Source: Epinephelus fuscoguttatus
Taxonomy: Eukaryota > Chordata > Actinopteri > Perciformes > Serranidae
NCBI RefSeq assembly: GCF_011397635.1
Contig: NC_064755.1
Span: 20,877,282 to 20,941,281 of the forward strand
Direction: 5' to 3'
DNA: 64,000 nt
A program made the translations under genes and the position numbers. Positions 1 through 11,900 of this stretch are shown in pieces. The notes beneath the pieces are model-generated. The model searched no databases. It was not told the origin of the DNA and worked only from the letters and a program-made list of their open reading frames with translations. The first letter of the stretch is position 1. Every line of letters starts with the position of its first letter.

Positions 1-1679
1 ACAACGACCAAGAGTCAGGACAAGGTTGGGATCTGTCTTTTCAAGGAGTTGCACCTCCACATACACAGGGTCCCTCAGTACTTTGGTCACAGGATAGTCT
101 GCATCCGTGTAGAAAGAGCTATAGGCCACTTCCACTGCGAGAACAGAGATTAGTTAGTGAGACAGCCAGTTGTAGAAAATTATCGACAAACACAGCAGTG
201 CTGCTAGGCTGATATACACTTACCTTCATTGCAACCCTTTGTATTGCATTGTCCGTTCGCCAACCTCATATGTACTCTTATGGGTCCCACAGCAGCAGCT
301 GACCGAGGAGGCTTATCTAACGGGAATACTTCTACGACCACAGTTTCAATAGATGTGCCAATATACCTACTCTGGAAGAGCAATCTGTAAAGAGAAAACT
401 GGTGTTATGTTGCTTGGTCAGATCTTTTATTTTGACAGCACAAACATCTTTTAAGCAAGAATGACCTACTCAAAGTGGCTGTCTCTGGTAATGGCTCCAA
501 GAGGTCCAACTCCCACTTCATATGAGGAAACCATCCTGTTCTCATAGATTATAACACCAGGCTCTTCCTATAAAAACAAACAAAATTGGAATTGTGGGGT
601 AAAAACATGCATAGGTCCTATTTTAAGTTGTCTTTATTGGCTGAAAAGTAAAGAAAATGAAAGTCTTACCATAACAATGGAGCCACAGGCTGTGACAGGA
701 AACTGGTAGATGGCGAACTCTGAGTTCGAGTCAACATGTGTGCAGCCTTGACCCTGTCCCAACAGTGAGATTGATTCGAGGTCAATGTTGGGCAGAGTGG
801 CATCTCTGGCTACTACCACGATGAACTGGCCATCCTTGGTGGCCTGGACAGTCACTGTTGGAACAGAAACAGACGTTGATAGATTAAAAAGTACATAAAG
901 ATGTAAAATACCTTTTTTGCATCCTCCAGTCTTTTCAGAAACTCACCTGCCTTTCCAAAGTAGCACTGTCGGCCATCAAAGCAGCAGCTTATGGCTTCAC
1001 ATCCAGCAGCAGAGATATCAGAAGCTCCACACGAGATTCTCACATTTGCTTGCACCTCGCAACTCTGAACAGGAGGCTGATTTCCAACACTTGAAGCGGA
1101 CTGTGTCTGTGGCACTGCATGGACCTGTGGTCGCTGTGGTTGCTGCGGTGGTGGGTCCTGCGGCTCCTGATCATGGAATGCTTGAGGATATTTAGGATAT
1201 TTTGGTGGTGCAGCTGGTTGGGCGACTGGCGGTTGATATTGAGGATACTTTGGTGGTGCAGCTGGTTGGGCGACTGGCAGTTGATATTGAGGATACTTTG
1301 GTGGTGCAGCTGGTTGGGCGACTGGCAGTTGATATTGAGGATATTTTGGTGGTGCAGCTGGTTGGGCGACTGGCGGTTGATATTGAGGAAAGTTTGGTGC
1401 TGGAGGTGGTTGGACTTTTGGTCCTTGTTGATATACATTAACCTTGCGTGGTGGCATGACCTGTGGCGCTTGAGGATATGGAGGAGCCTTCTGCGGTGGT
1501 GGTGGAGGTTGGACCTGTGGCACTTGAGGGCGCGGAAGAACCTGTGGTGGAGGAGGTGGAGCGCCCTTTTTCATCGATGGTGCAGACCACGCTGAGCCCT
1601 GAGCTTTCACTTCAGTCCCAACTAAGCATCCTAGCAGTGCTAGTGCCACCAAAGAGGTGACCCTGCAGCGCTTTGCCAT
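1..1679 (-). CDS. ZP-domain egg envelope protein, copy A (ZPB/ZP4-type, choriogenin H-like), partial
   Basis: Secreted structural protein of the fish egg envelope; ZP modules polymerise into filaments outside the oocyte. Coding exons read on the minus strand: 947-1679, 670-854, 470-567, 224-384 and 134 to beyond position 1; all junctions are GT-AG and keep frame. The start at 1679 opens a signal peptide (MAKRCRVTSLVALALLGCLV). A Pro/Gln-rich arm follows, with four 16-residue repeats of the type YPQYQLPVAQPAAPPK. A trefoil (P-type) domain lies at about residues 206-244, followed by the ZP-N half and the start of ZP-C. The equivalents of the first and fourth ZP-N cysteines are Ala249 (codon 841-843) and Ser344 (codon 369-371), while Cys282 and Cys301 remain. 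No stop or frameshift is visible, so it may be functional but with an altered fold. The remaining three exons, by analogy with copy B, lie off the left edge. The family is clear; which ZP subtype name applies is less certain. Confidence 0.85.
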
Positions 1680-1734
1680 GGTTTCACAGCAGTTTGACCT
1701 GGACTGTCCCCAAGTGTACAACTTCTGTGTGCTG

Positions 1735-1795
1735 CCACATTTATATGTGACTGGGCTTGATGTTTCATAAACCCCACCTCTGAGGCCACCAATCA
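1735..1795 (-). promoter_or_regulatory. Core promoter of ZP copy A: TATA box and CCAAT box
   Basis: On the minus strand a TATAAA box lies at 1740-1745, about 60 bp before the start codon, and a CCAAT motif (seen on the plus strand) lies at 1789-1793. The same pair with nearly the same spacing is present upstream of copy B, so the duplication included the promoter. A GGTCA estrogen-receptor half-site at 1948-1952 is also matched upstream of copy B; whether it acts is not shown by sequence. Confidence 0.6.
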
Positions 1796-1796
1796 C

Positions 1797-2927
1797 AGCG
1801 TCCTATCGTTTCAACAGCCACTTAAATGAGCCTTTTGGCAACTTCACAAAATCAGTTGTACGTGTGGGACACGTGTCCTATCAGATCAGGAGACTGAGGT
1901 GGTTGACAGTTTGACATTCAGGTATTTATTGACAAGTCCAACATTTGGGTCACAAAAACCTCTTTTATAGGTCTTTATGGCCTCAAACTTTATTTGTCAC
2001 CAAATGTTTATTTTGCTAGTGCACAATGGCGAACATATTGATCTTTTCTCTGGGTCAGTGGCAAAGTTTGCCATAACATGTGCTACAGGCCAGCCTAGGT
2101 CTGCCTGTATGCTGCTGCATAGCCTATTATGAATATATTCACTTGCACTTTTTAAACATCACCATGTTGCAGTTTCCTGAACAGAGAGCTTTATATCCAC
2201 TGCGTGACATCTGTGAAAGTCTAGAAAGACTTTTCGATATGACTCTGTACAGTGTTACAAAATTATTATAGCTAGGGAGGTAATAGATGAAAAAGGCAGG
2301 TCTTTTAATAACTGCCAACTGTACAACGGCATTGGTTAAATAAAATGGTGTGATGTTCAAATACTTGCAGTTAAGTTGATTTACTGAATGAATGTGAAAT
2401 ACAGCTTCAATCTAGAGCCATGCTATTTTAGTGATATCAATACCCCTGTTTTTTTTATTGTTTATCATCTGCACACCTCACTGTGTGGTACTGATTTATG
2501 GAAGGATATTTGTGTCCATTCTAAGTGCATGTTTTGTTTTGTTTTTAACAACCACATACATTTTATGTTGGATCAAAATTATTTTGCCAAAACCTAATGT
2601 GCACAAAAAATATATATATATATTCTGCACTTTATATGTTTGCTATTATCCACGTAAGTGGAGTTTTAGTTTCAACCTGACACAATGTTGAGGAGTGCCA
2701 CAAGCCAGTCTGAGAATTGGACTGCATTACTAAATTAACCCCACAAAACAATGTGGCAGTAAATAATGTCTTCCTTGGCTTTGCAAATGGTTACTACTGT
2801 AGGTTGGATGGAGAAAGCAAACATACTGTTCAATCCAGCTTTCTCAATGAGAGCAGCTCATTTTCATTTGATATACAGTAAATAATGCTGTGTTTCCTTG
2901 ACACAACATTATTTACTAATAATTTTT
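1797..2927. other. Intergenic stretch upstream of ZP copy A
   Basis: The part up to about 2050 is similar to the region upstream of ZP copy B (13140-13430) and marks the end of the duplicated unit. The rest is AT-rich and shows no reading frame that looks like a gene. A roughly 45-bp stretch ending near 2912 (catttgatatacagtaaata...) recurs at 3008-3053 and within the repeat copy near 6150. Confidence 0.5.
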
Positions 2928-3340
2928 CTAATTTGTAAAATCTAATCTTTATTTCTATTAATTTTTGCATCACTTATGTTGATTTTAAATGTCATTCAAA
3001 TGATTTTCATTTGATATACAGTAAATAATGCTGTGTTTCCTTGACACAACATTACACAACAGACATTAACTAAATTCCTCTCTGTAATACCCACTCCAAC
3101 TATTTGACTGGCTGAAACACTATGGGCCTTTCTTAGTAGAGATTATATTTGGTAGCCCAGACCTCTAAGAGTAAGAGGACACAGTATCCTCAGTGTACAG
3201 CAGTGAGACTCAACCTGTGGCCTGTGGGCCAGATAGGGTGCCAGATGGCCCGCCAACCATTTCTAATTCACAATGAAAATACATATGTTAACAATGGGGA
3301 ATTTTTTTGTACTTTAAATGTAAATAAGGCGCCAGAGTGC
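2928..3340 (+). repeat. 413-bp direct repeat, copy 1, with hAT-like end sequence
   Basis: Positions 2928-3340 match 6071-6483 with a constant offset of 3143 bp and only a handful of mismatches. The stretch around 3201-3260 (cagtgagactcaacctgtgg, then a GC-rich GGCC-containing segment) resembles the ends of Charlie-type hAT elements. Homology stops exactly where the captured ZP exon fragment begins. It could be two insertions of one repeat family or a local segmental duplication. Confidence 0.7.
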
Positions 3341-3497
3341 CACAGGTCCAACCTCCACCACCACCGCAGAAGGCGCCTCCATATCCTCAAGCGCCACAGG
3401 TCATGCCACCACGAAAGGTTAATGTATATCAACAAGGACCAAAAGTCCAACCACCTCCAGCACCAAACGTTCCTCAATATCAACCACTGGTTGCCCA
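3339..3497 (+). pseudogene. Inverted fragment of a ZP exon 1 (copy-A-like)
   Basis: On the plus strand this translates to the Pro/Gln-rich arm seen in ZP copy A (PQVQPPPPPQKAPPYPQAPQ and onward to PPPAPN), with very few base differences from about 1385-1535 read on the minus strand. It has no signal peptide, trefoil or ZP domain, so it is a captured exon piece, not a gene. The left joint falls in the short shared string agtgcc, suggesting a microhomology-based join with the flanking repeat. Confidence 0.85.
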
Positions 3498-3842
3498 TGG
3501 AACAGTCCACAAACACTTACAAGAGACTGTGATACATGTCATTAATAACCTACTGTCATGGCTAAAAGAAAATTAAGTGTGTGACAATACTCTGTAACTT
3601 TTCAAAAGCTGAAGTGTGCTTTGTTTTTATATTTAAGCACTTTTTTGCACTTTTTTGCGTATTTTATGCGCTCTTATGAAGTGTCCTGTTTAAATGTAGA
3701 TTGTATGTGTTTTATTTATCTATTTATTTTTTGTAGTTGCCATCACACATGCGCAGGGACTACAGTTGAAAATTAGTTAAGTTGGCTGGCACATTTACAG
3801 AAATGTTTAGTAATGTGCACTGTCTCTGTAATCTTTTAAACT

Positions 3843-3873
3843 ATATAAATAAATAAATAAATAAATAAATAAA
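3843..3873 (+). repeat. (AAAT)n microsatellite
   Basis: About seven uninterrupted units of a tetranucleotide repeat (ataaataaataaataaataa...). Confidence 0.95.
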
Positions 3874-4164
3874 AACTCTCTACACTTTTGTTCTTGTGTT
3901 TTTGGTTTTGATATGGCAGGGAAAAAGATGACACCATTTTTGTTTCTGAATCTTGGTTGTGCTTTGGTAGTATTCTGCCAGATAAGCAGTTGCTAACAAA
4001 GCTGGCGAATGCATTAAATGCCAGCTTCATGGCTACATCTGAAATTGCAGTAATCAGAATTAAACAATGCATGAGACGCTGCACGTACTCTGTGATCTCT
4101 GCCTGCCAGTGGACAAACTGATGTCTCATACACGTCAATGTTTTAGTTTTATATTTGTATAATT

Positions 4165-4450
4165 ATAGACCCTTTTAGGGTCGAAGTCACAGTGACGTCA
4201 GTTTGTTAGCTGGAGGCGAAACACGACTTGCCACCATAGGGCTGTAGGCTATAGGAGTCTTAAAATGTCATCTTGTTATGTTATTGGGAGCCAGAATAGA
4301 AGGAGTCATGGCTCAAAACTCAAATTCTATCAGCCGCCATTGGCCATCAGCAAAAACAAAGACAACTATGGTGTGATAAGACGAAAGGACTTGATGGACA
4401 TGATCATCAAAAATGCTCGCATGTGCAGCGCAAGCTTCATATCAGATTAG
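4165..4450 (+). pseudogene. Decayed THAP-domain (transposon-derived) fragment
   Basis: The frame 4265-4450 (61 residues, starting MSSCYVIGSQNRRSHGSKLK and ending MCSASFISD) has the spacing of a THAP zinc finger, C-x4-C ... C-x2-H-F. Two of the four expected zinc ligands are replaced: the second Cys reads Ser in GSQNRR, and the His of CSxHF reads Ser. The usual central Trp region is also eroded, so it is dead. THAP fingers are found at the N-terminus of P-element-like and other DNA transposases and in host THAP genes; no transposase follows. A short palindrome (gacccttttagggtc) lies just before it. Confidence 0.6.
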
Positions 4451-4459
4451 GGAAAAAAT

Positions 4460-6070
4460 ATGTTGTAGGGATGTATAATGTGTATGAAGGGTTATCATGC
4501 CCACCTAATCAGAAACTGGGAAGTACTAAGAGGAATACTAGATTGCTCCCTAACGCTAACTTTTTGGGACATTAGCTTGGTTTCCATAGCAAAACAAACT
4601 GGAAGAAGCTAGTCAAGTGTTGTCCTTCTTTGTCGTCCTACGGCAATCCTGTCAAATCATCCATCCACTGAATGAAAGCATATGGGTCGAAGAGTCTGGT
4701 CCAGTTGGTCAGTGTTTACTTTATTCAGGTAGCACTCGGAGAGTGAGTGACCTGACATGGTGCGTTCATAAATTCATTCAGTGATGCTCTACACTAAACT
4801 AAGAGCCCTGTTGGACAAAAAAATGGAGCTTTATATTTTTGTATGAATTGACGAACGGTTAAGTTGTTCACACATTCACTCTGCTCGACGAGCTGCTGCT
4901 CTGTCTCCACAGACAAAGTGCCTAGAGTGCCACTCTGAGAGCACGGTGCTTTTGATAACCGTACAGTACATTCTGACAGTGTTACGAATTTCCGCTCACA
5001 TGATCTTCCTCCATGTCTTAAACAGGCCAAAACAACTCACTAGCTAGTGCTGGCCAATGTCTTTGGAGAACTGTCATGGGTCTATATGATAAATTATACT
5101 GTTTTAATTAAAATGGAATTAATACATCAATGGAAATTCAATTGTTTTTACTATAACCGTATGCTATTAGGCTTGCCTTTGTGATGAACCAAATTTTAAG
5201 GATGGTTAACAGATGTGGCTTGGGGAATGTCACAATCCTCACAGACACATTATATTGTTGTCACATCTTAAGTTAGTGAATGTTAGCAAAATGCTAACTA
5301 AATAGCTTGCTTACATACAGCTACATTTGGAGGAGTTAGCCCAACAAATCAACAACATCAGCCAAGTTCGCTTCCTCCTTAGTTCTGTACTAACGTTAAA
5401 GAGATTTGGAAAAGGACAGGTAAGTTGGCTGCTGGCATATTTTTACGATGACATGAATTATCATTAGCCAGGAAAGATCAAGGCTAACATTCCTTTGTTT
5501 ATATCATCTCTGTAAGGCTATGTGCTCACCTGAAGTAACCAATAACTTTCTACGGTAAAGAGAGACTAACACAAGGTCAGCACCGTGGTCCTGTTGTCGG
5601 CTTCTTGAAGCTTTATATTGCCTAACATCGAGAAACTATTGAATAAACACGGCAACACCTGGCTAAGCAGAATCAGCACTGCCATGTTTCTTTATGTAAA
5701 GTTTGTCTGACTTATCAAGAGTAACTATGCGGGGTGGTACTTAGGATTGGTCAATTTTTTCCAAATATTTCAAGAGGTTTATGAGTAATGACTCAAAAAA
5801 TTGTTACAATTGCCCCCAGTCTCCCCCAAACTTACAAACGAAACTTCAAAAGGTTACCAAAACTACAGACTACTTAGCCATGTTGTGCCATTTTTGTCTT
5901 ACTGTTCAGAGAAAACTGTCTCTCTTATGCCTTTGACTGACTAGAGTTTCTCTATGCACTTAAATCTCTTTGTTGCATTATTGCATTATGGGCAACTTGT
6001 AACATAGTATTGCTCCATTACTGTATTTCTGGTCTATTCAATTTGTATTTGATTCAATGTATCCATTAAT
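4460..6070. other. Intergenic, no gene seen
   Basis: No conserved reading frame recognised. The segment around 4640-5040 has the look of dispersed fish repeat sequence but I could not delimit its ends. Confidence 0.4.
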
Positions 6071-6483
6071 CTAATTTGTAAAATCTAATCTTTATTTCTA
6101 TTAATTTTTGCATCGCTTATGTTGATTTTAAATGTCATTCAAATGATTTTCATTTGATATACAGTAAATAATGCTGTGTTTCCTTGACACAACATTACAC
6201 AACAGACATTAACTAAATTCCTCTCTGTAATACCCACTCCAACTATTTGACTAGCTGAAACACTATGGGCCTTTCTTAGTAGAGATTATATTTGGTAGCC
6301 CAGACCTCTAAGAGTAAGAGGACACAGTATCGTCAGTGTACAGCAGTGAGACTCAACCTGTGGCCTGTGGGCCAGATAGGGTGCCAGGTGGCCCGCCAAC
6401 CATTTCTAATTCACAATGAAAATACATATGTTAACAATGGGGAAATTTTTTGTACTTTAAATGTAAATAAGGCGCCAGAGTGC
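6071..6483 (+). repeat. 413-bp direct repeat, copy 2
   Basis: Near-identical to 2928-3340. Here the sequence continues into gcataaaaagcatcaaaaga instead of the ZP exon fragment, so this copy may show the uninterrupted arrangement. Confidence 0.7.
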
Positions 6484-6489
6484 ATAAAA

Positions 6490-7725
6490 AGCATCAAAAG
6501 AGAGCTTTTTTTTTGCCACAATATTTTTATTTATTTTTCAACATTTTAAGATACAGCCTATTTTCATTCATACAATATTTGCAAACATAAAGGCCCGCTG
6601 CATTATTACAAAAAAAAAACTACTTAGACACAAAAAAAACAAACAAAACAGTCATGCTCCTGTTCAAACCAGAAAAAAATCTCCAAATGGCATGTCTCAA
6701 AATAGTACTCATAAAATGGAGTATATTCATTGTGACATATGTTAAATCCAGATATCTAGAAAAAAAATGATTTGAAAAGAAATTATAAACTTGAAAACTG
6801 CATTGTCCATGGAACCTACTCACTCAGGTTATCTGTTATATCTAAATCCTTTACATAATCTATGAAGGGTCCCCATATAAATTCAAACACATACTGTTTG
6901 GCCTTTAATATGTAAGTTATTCTCTCTATGGGAGACTTGATAACATCTGTCTTGTCCACTGAGTAATACTTGGTCTATAAATCCCTTTCCATAATAATGC
7001 AATACATTTTTTTGCATTGAGCAAGCTGAGATCTATAAATGCTCGTTCATATTTACTGTAATTATGTTTCTTTGGATATAAGCCCAAGAGAAAAAGTTTA
7101 GGATCCAGTAAAATCTGTTTTGAAATTACCTCCTCTATCACAACTCTTACCTCTTCCCAGAACATGTTAACCTTTGTACATTGCCAAATACAATGGAACA
7201 CAGTCCCTCTGTTTTCTGTACATTTTGTGCATATATCTGGTATATTTGGGTCAAACCAGTTTAAGTCCACTGGTGCCAAATAAGTCTGCATTAACCATTT
7301 ATATTGTATTAATTTATGATGTGTATTTATAGATTTGATATGAGCACCAGTGCAAGCTGCTTCCCAATCTTCCTCTGAAATTTCAAGTTGCAAGTTTTCC
7401 TTCCAGGCTTTTAATTTAGACTGTGAGTTTTCAGGTTAGCAAGATGACAACAGATTGTAAAGTTCTGATATGATACCTTTCCTCAACTTGTCCTTTATCA
7501 TACTTTTTTCCAGAAGTGAATATAAAATCCTGGTAAGCAGATTATTTTGATTTACTTTAACAAAATTTCTAAGCTGAAGATACTTAAAGAAGTGTTTGTT
7601 ATTAAGGTTAAAATTAGATCTCAGCTCTTCAAAAGACATGATAGTGTCTGCATCTTGTATATAAAGATCTTGAATCATTTTAAGTCCCTTACAGAGGGCT
7701 TTTTTTATAGACAAACAAAAAAACT
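6490..7725 (-). mobile_element. 5'-truncated LINE (L1/Tx1-like) 3' portion
   Basis: Minus-strand frames at 7436-7714 and 6926-7393 give the C-terminal part of a non-LTR retrotransposon ORF2. The second contains the characteristic C-x2-C-x7-H-x4-C pattern (ICTKC, then GTVFHCIWQC, followed by FWEEV). A frame break separates the two, and the reverse transcriptase core is absent, so it is an inactive fragment. Assignment to the L1/Tx1 group is from the motif pattern only. Confidence 0.75.
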
Positions 7726-7739
7726 GCTAGGGGAGGATC

Positions 7740-8711
7740 CTCTGGACCCTCTGACAGAGACCCAGGCTAAGACTCTAACGTCCTTAGAAACTAGAAGCGG
7801 CCCTACGTTCACCTGACCTGTGTGGGGCTGCTGCTACTGCATTTGCCTTGTTCATTCAGTTTATCTGATAAATATTATTATTTTTTGTTTATTAACTGGC
7901 CCCCGGCCTCCTGTTATTTTGCACAAGTGGCCGTTCTGCAAAGTCATTTCCTGACTGTCCTCGCAGTTCAACATTAACTGTAAAGAATCTCAACTTCAAA
8001 GTCTGCTTAAATTAAGTATGATAAAATATCAGTGAATATCAGAACGGTTAGGTCCAATAGAGCACTTATGACTCTTTTTCAGTAAACATTTCTTCAAAAA
8101 GTTATTTCTTTCCATCTTTTTATTATTTTGGAAACATCATTGGTGTTATTGACACCAACAGTCCATGTGTAGAATGCCACTGATTTCAGAGTTTCAACCC
8201 ATCTGTTGTACCTCCTGTGAGTTTAGATAAATGCGTACTATCCCCTTTAAGGCAGTGTTTTCAAACATTTTCTTGCAACTTGGAATAACCTGAATTTACC
8301 AATGATATACTCTTGTGCAGTCCAATCCAATACTATAGATACTGGCCCATCAGGATACGCTTTGTGAAGCTATAAATACATTTCAATTTATTTATTTATT
8401 TTTGTTTTGTTGACCTGTTTCAGACATGAGTTGATTAACTATGTGGTCATTTTGATTTTGTTGTTAGTTTAGATGTTTAATATTCTATTTACCTCCTTTA
8501 TGTAAACAAAGTCTGACAAAATAAGAGAAACATTTTAATATAATGCCATCCAATACAACTTCACCACTAATTAAAACCTAAAAAATCACCAGTGAAATCA
8601 ACACCACGCTGACATAGTTTAAAAATTGAACTAAATAAGCTTTAAAAGGGATTTATCAGGGGAATAGTATTGCCCAATAACTGGTAAGCTTTTAAAGTCA
8701 GTCATAGTCAG
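7740..8711. other. Intergenic, no gene seen
   Basis: AT-rich sequence between the LINE tail and the 3' end of ZP copy B. No conserved frame or clear repeat boundary was recognised. Confidence 0.4.
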
Positions 8712-8712
8712 T

Positions 8713-8718
8713 TTTATT
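8713..8718 (-). terminator. Candidate poly(A) signal of ZP copy B
   Basis: AATAAA on the minus strand, about 200 bp past the stop codon. It is the nearest canonical signal I noticed; no transcript evidence is available. Confidence 0.4.
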
Positions 8719-8919
8719 AAATATATACTTGGCTACAGTCATTTGGGGATCTTCCTGCACCACACTTGAGTCTTGAGTCTTTTTCAAAATGTTTTACAAA
8801 CATTACAATTATGAACATTGTCATTTTCATTTCACATCAATAATAAGTGAACCATGCTAATGCTTCAAATCTTTTACTAAATGTTCATGGCCAAATTCTT
8901 GAGCTGGACACAGTGCTGT

Positions 8920-11900
8920 TTACTGCTGAGGGGAGCTCATGATCACTGGTCCGGAAGAAACCACAACCTGCGGCTCAGCCCTCCTCCGGTCCACATCCTT
9001 GACATCTCTCTCTGCAGACAGACATACAAAGATGGTTAGATTAAAGTGCATATTGCTCTGAATTCTGCAGTTTATAAATTCATCTCTTACTTCTTCTGTA
9101 GCATGATGGTTCACAGGAGTGACCCGCAGCAGCAGTGCACACAGCTGTACTGCAGTGGATGTACACCTGAACAAGAAAACACCGTTAGCAGAGCAAAACA
9201 ACAATATTTGGTTGCTTTGTTGTTTATCATCAACAGATATATTTATTACCTGTTCCTTCATGGGTTCCATTGAATTGATGTCTACAAAGGTAAACATCTT
9301 GAAAATGAAACGCCTGTAGTGACTGGGGAAGTCCAGACCAGAGGAGAGACCGACTGGAACCAGTGAGGACAAGTAGCGATCATCCCTGTATGGACACCTG
9401 GGGGAAAAGAATATGATATTGAGGCAGTGACACTGAAATTAAATTGAGTAAGGAAGTCAGTATCTGTCATTTAAACCTGGTAATACATCAACATCTGCTG
9501 ATATTAGCTTGCCTGCAATACTTTGTTTTGGCACGTGTTGGCCCAAAAATAATTACAGTACGGAAATTTAGAAGCAGATTATTTTTCAACTCTAGAATGT
9601 GTCTATGTAAGTTTCAGTCAGACTCTAGTTTTCATTAGATTATAATCAATCTTCACAACGAGCAGACAAACTGACCGCAATGTAAAACATGTAAGTTGGT
9701 GTCGTAGTTACCCGTCTGTCAGAATGTCCCACTGTGGCAGACTGTGAGGGTTGGAGCTTGTGGTTGTCCAACAACGACCAAGAGTCAGGACAAGGTTGGG
9801 ATCTGTCTTTTCAAGGAGTTGCACCTCCACATACACAGGGTCCCTCAGTACTTTGGTCACAGGATAGTCTGCATCCGTGTAGAAAGAGCTATAGGCCACT
9901 TCCACTGCGAGAACAGAGATTAGTTAGTGAGACAGCCAGTTGTAGAAAATTATCGACAAACACAGCAGTGCTGCTAGGCTGATATACACTTACCTTCATT
10001 GCAACCCTTTGTATTGCATTGTCCATTCGCCAACCTCATATATACTCTTATGGGTCCCAGAGCAGCAACTGGCAGAGGAGGCTTATCTAACGGGAATACT
10101 TCTACGACCACAGTTTCAATAGATGCGCCAGTGTACCTACACTGGAAGAGCAATCTGTAAAGAGAAAAATGCCATTATATTGCTCGGTCAGATCTTTTAT
10201 TTTGACAGCACAAACATCTTTTAAGCAAGGATGACCTACTCATAGTAGCTGTCTCTGGTAATGGCTCCAAGAGGTCCAACTCCCACTTCATATGAGGAAA
10301 CCATCCTGTTCTCATAGATTATAACACCAGGCTCTTCCTATAAAAAAACAAAGCATATTGGAATTGTGGGAACAACAATAATGTTTTAATGCTGTCTTTG
10401 TTGGTTGAAAAGTAGAGAAAATGAAGGTCTTACCATAACAATGGAGCCACAGGCTGTGACAGGAAACTGGTAGATGGCAAATGCTGAGTTCGAGTCAACA
10501 TGTGTACAGCCCTGGCCCTGTCCCAAGAGTGAGATTGATTCGAGGTCAATGTTGGGCAGAGTGGCATCTCTTGCTACTACCACGATGAACTGGGCATCCT
10601 TGGTGCACTGGATAGTCACTGGTGGAACAAAAACAGGTGTTGATAAACTGAATGGTTTGATATTCAGATCAAAGAGAATTTAAGAGTCCACAGATGTTTG
10701 GAAAACTATTTGGGGGTTTGCTTCAGGTACAGCTAAGCTAAACGCTAATGTTAGCAGACTAAGATGCTGATAATGACAATTTTGACATGATCATCTTTGT
10801 TAAGCATGTAAACATCTGGTAATTAGTAACAAGAAAGTACTAGTAATAAAATCTTGAGTTTGATGGTGCCACTAGAGGCAAAGTAAGGGGATCACCAAAG
10901 TCATGAAGATTCATCCCCAGGGGACTTTGATGGTCTATGCCAAAGGATGACAAATCAGGTGACATCTTGGTCTTATTAGTAAAGTGACTGTGATATTATG
11001 CACACATCATCAGACATGTTGTAGGCCCAAGTGAGGAAAGGTTATATAAGCTCAACCCGATCACTGAATCGTATTTTTCGAAGAAAAATCAAACAAAACA
11101 GCGAACACTAAGCAAAAACAACGCACCATAATAGTATTCTATCTGGATCATTTCCTAGCTAAGGAAAGTCATCCATTGCTGACACAATGTAGTAATTACT
11201 CATTGCAACCAAATATGCAAGTCTTATGCTTTTTGAAGAGCCTTGTCGAAAACCCACCTGCTTTTCCAAAGTAGCACTGTCGGCCATCAAAGCAGCAGCT
11301 AATCGCTTCACATGTAGCAGCAGTGATATCAGGACCACCACATGGGACTTTCTGGTTCTCTGCCACCTCACAACTCTGGAAAGAAGGTTGGTGTTTGGAA
11401 GGTGCCTGTGGTGATGTCAGTTGATGTGGTTGCTGCGGTTTAGTTGGTTGGTATGGCTGATGTGGTTGCTGCGGTTTAGTTGGTTGGTATGGTTGATGTG
11501 GTTGCTGTGGTTTAGTTGGTTGGTATGGCTGATGTGGTTGCTCTGGTTTATTTGGTTGGTATGGTTGATGTGGTTGCTCCGGTTGATATGGTTGATATGG
11601 TTGATGTGGTTGCTCCGGTTGGTATGGTTCATATGGTTGAGGTGGTTGCTGTGGTTGAGGGGCCTGTGGTTCTTGGGGAGACTGAAAATCAGTAAATGCT
11701 CGTGGATATGGAAAATGCTTTGGCCCTTGAGAATATTGAGGCCGTGGTGGCGACACCTGTGGTCTTGGTTCATAAGCCTTCTGTGGTGGTGGAGGAGGTT
11801 GGACCTTTGGAGCTTGAGAGTATTGAGGCTGTGGTGGCGAAACCTGTGGTCTTGGTTCGTAAACCTGAGGCCGTGGTGGCGACACCTGTGGTCTTGGATC

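Noticed and set aside
634-855. A 73-residue frame starting MTVQATKDG as a separate small gene
   Set aside because: It is exon 2 of ZP copy A; the Met is part of a splice-acceptor read-through.
1040-1595. Several frames on both strands across ZP copy A exon 1
   Set aside because: Same reason: other-frame readings of the 48-bp repeats.
3149-3576. Frames that include the ZP-like arm as a third ZP gene
   Set aside because: No signal peptide, trefoil, ZP domain or splice structure; it is an exon fragment joined to repeat DNA.
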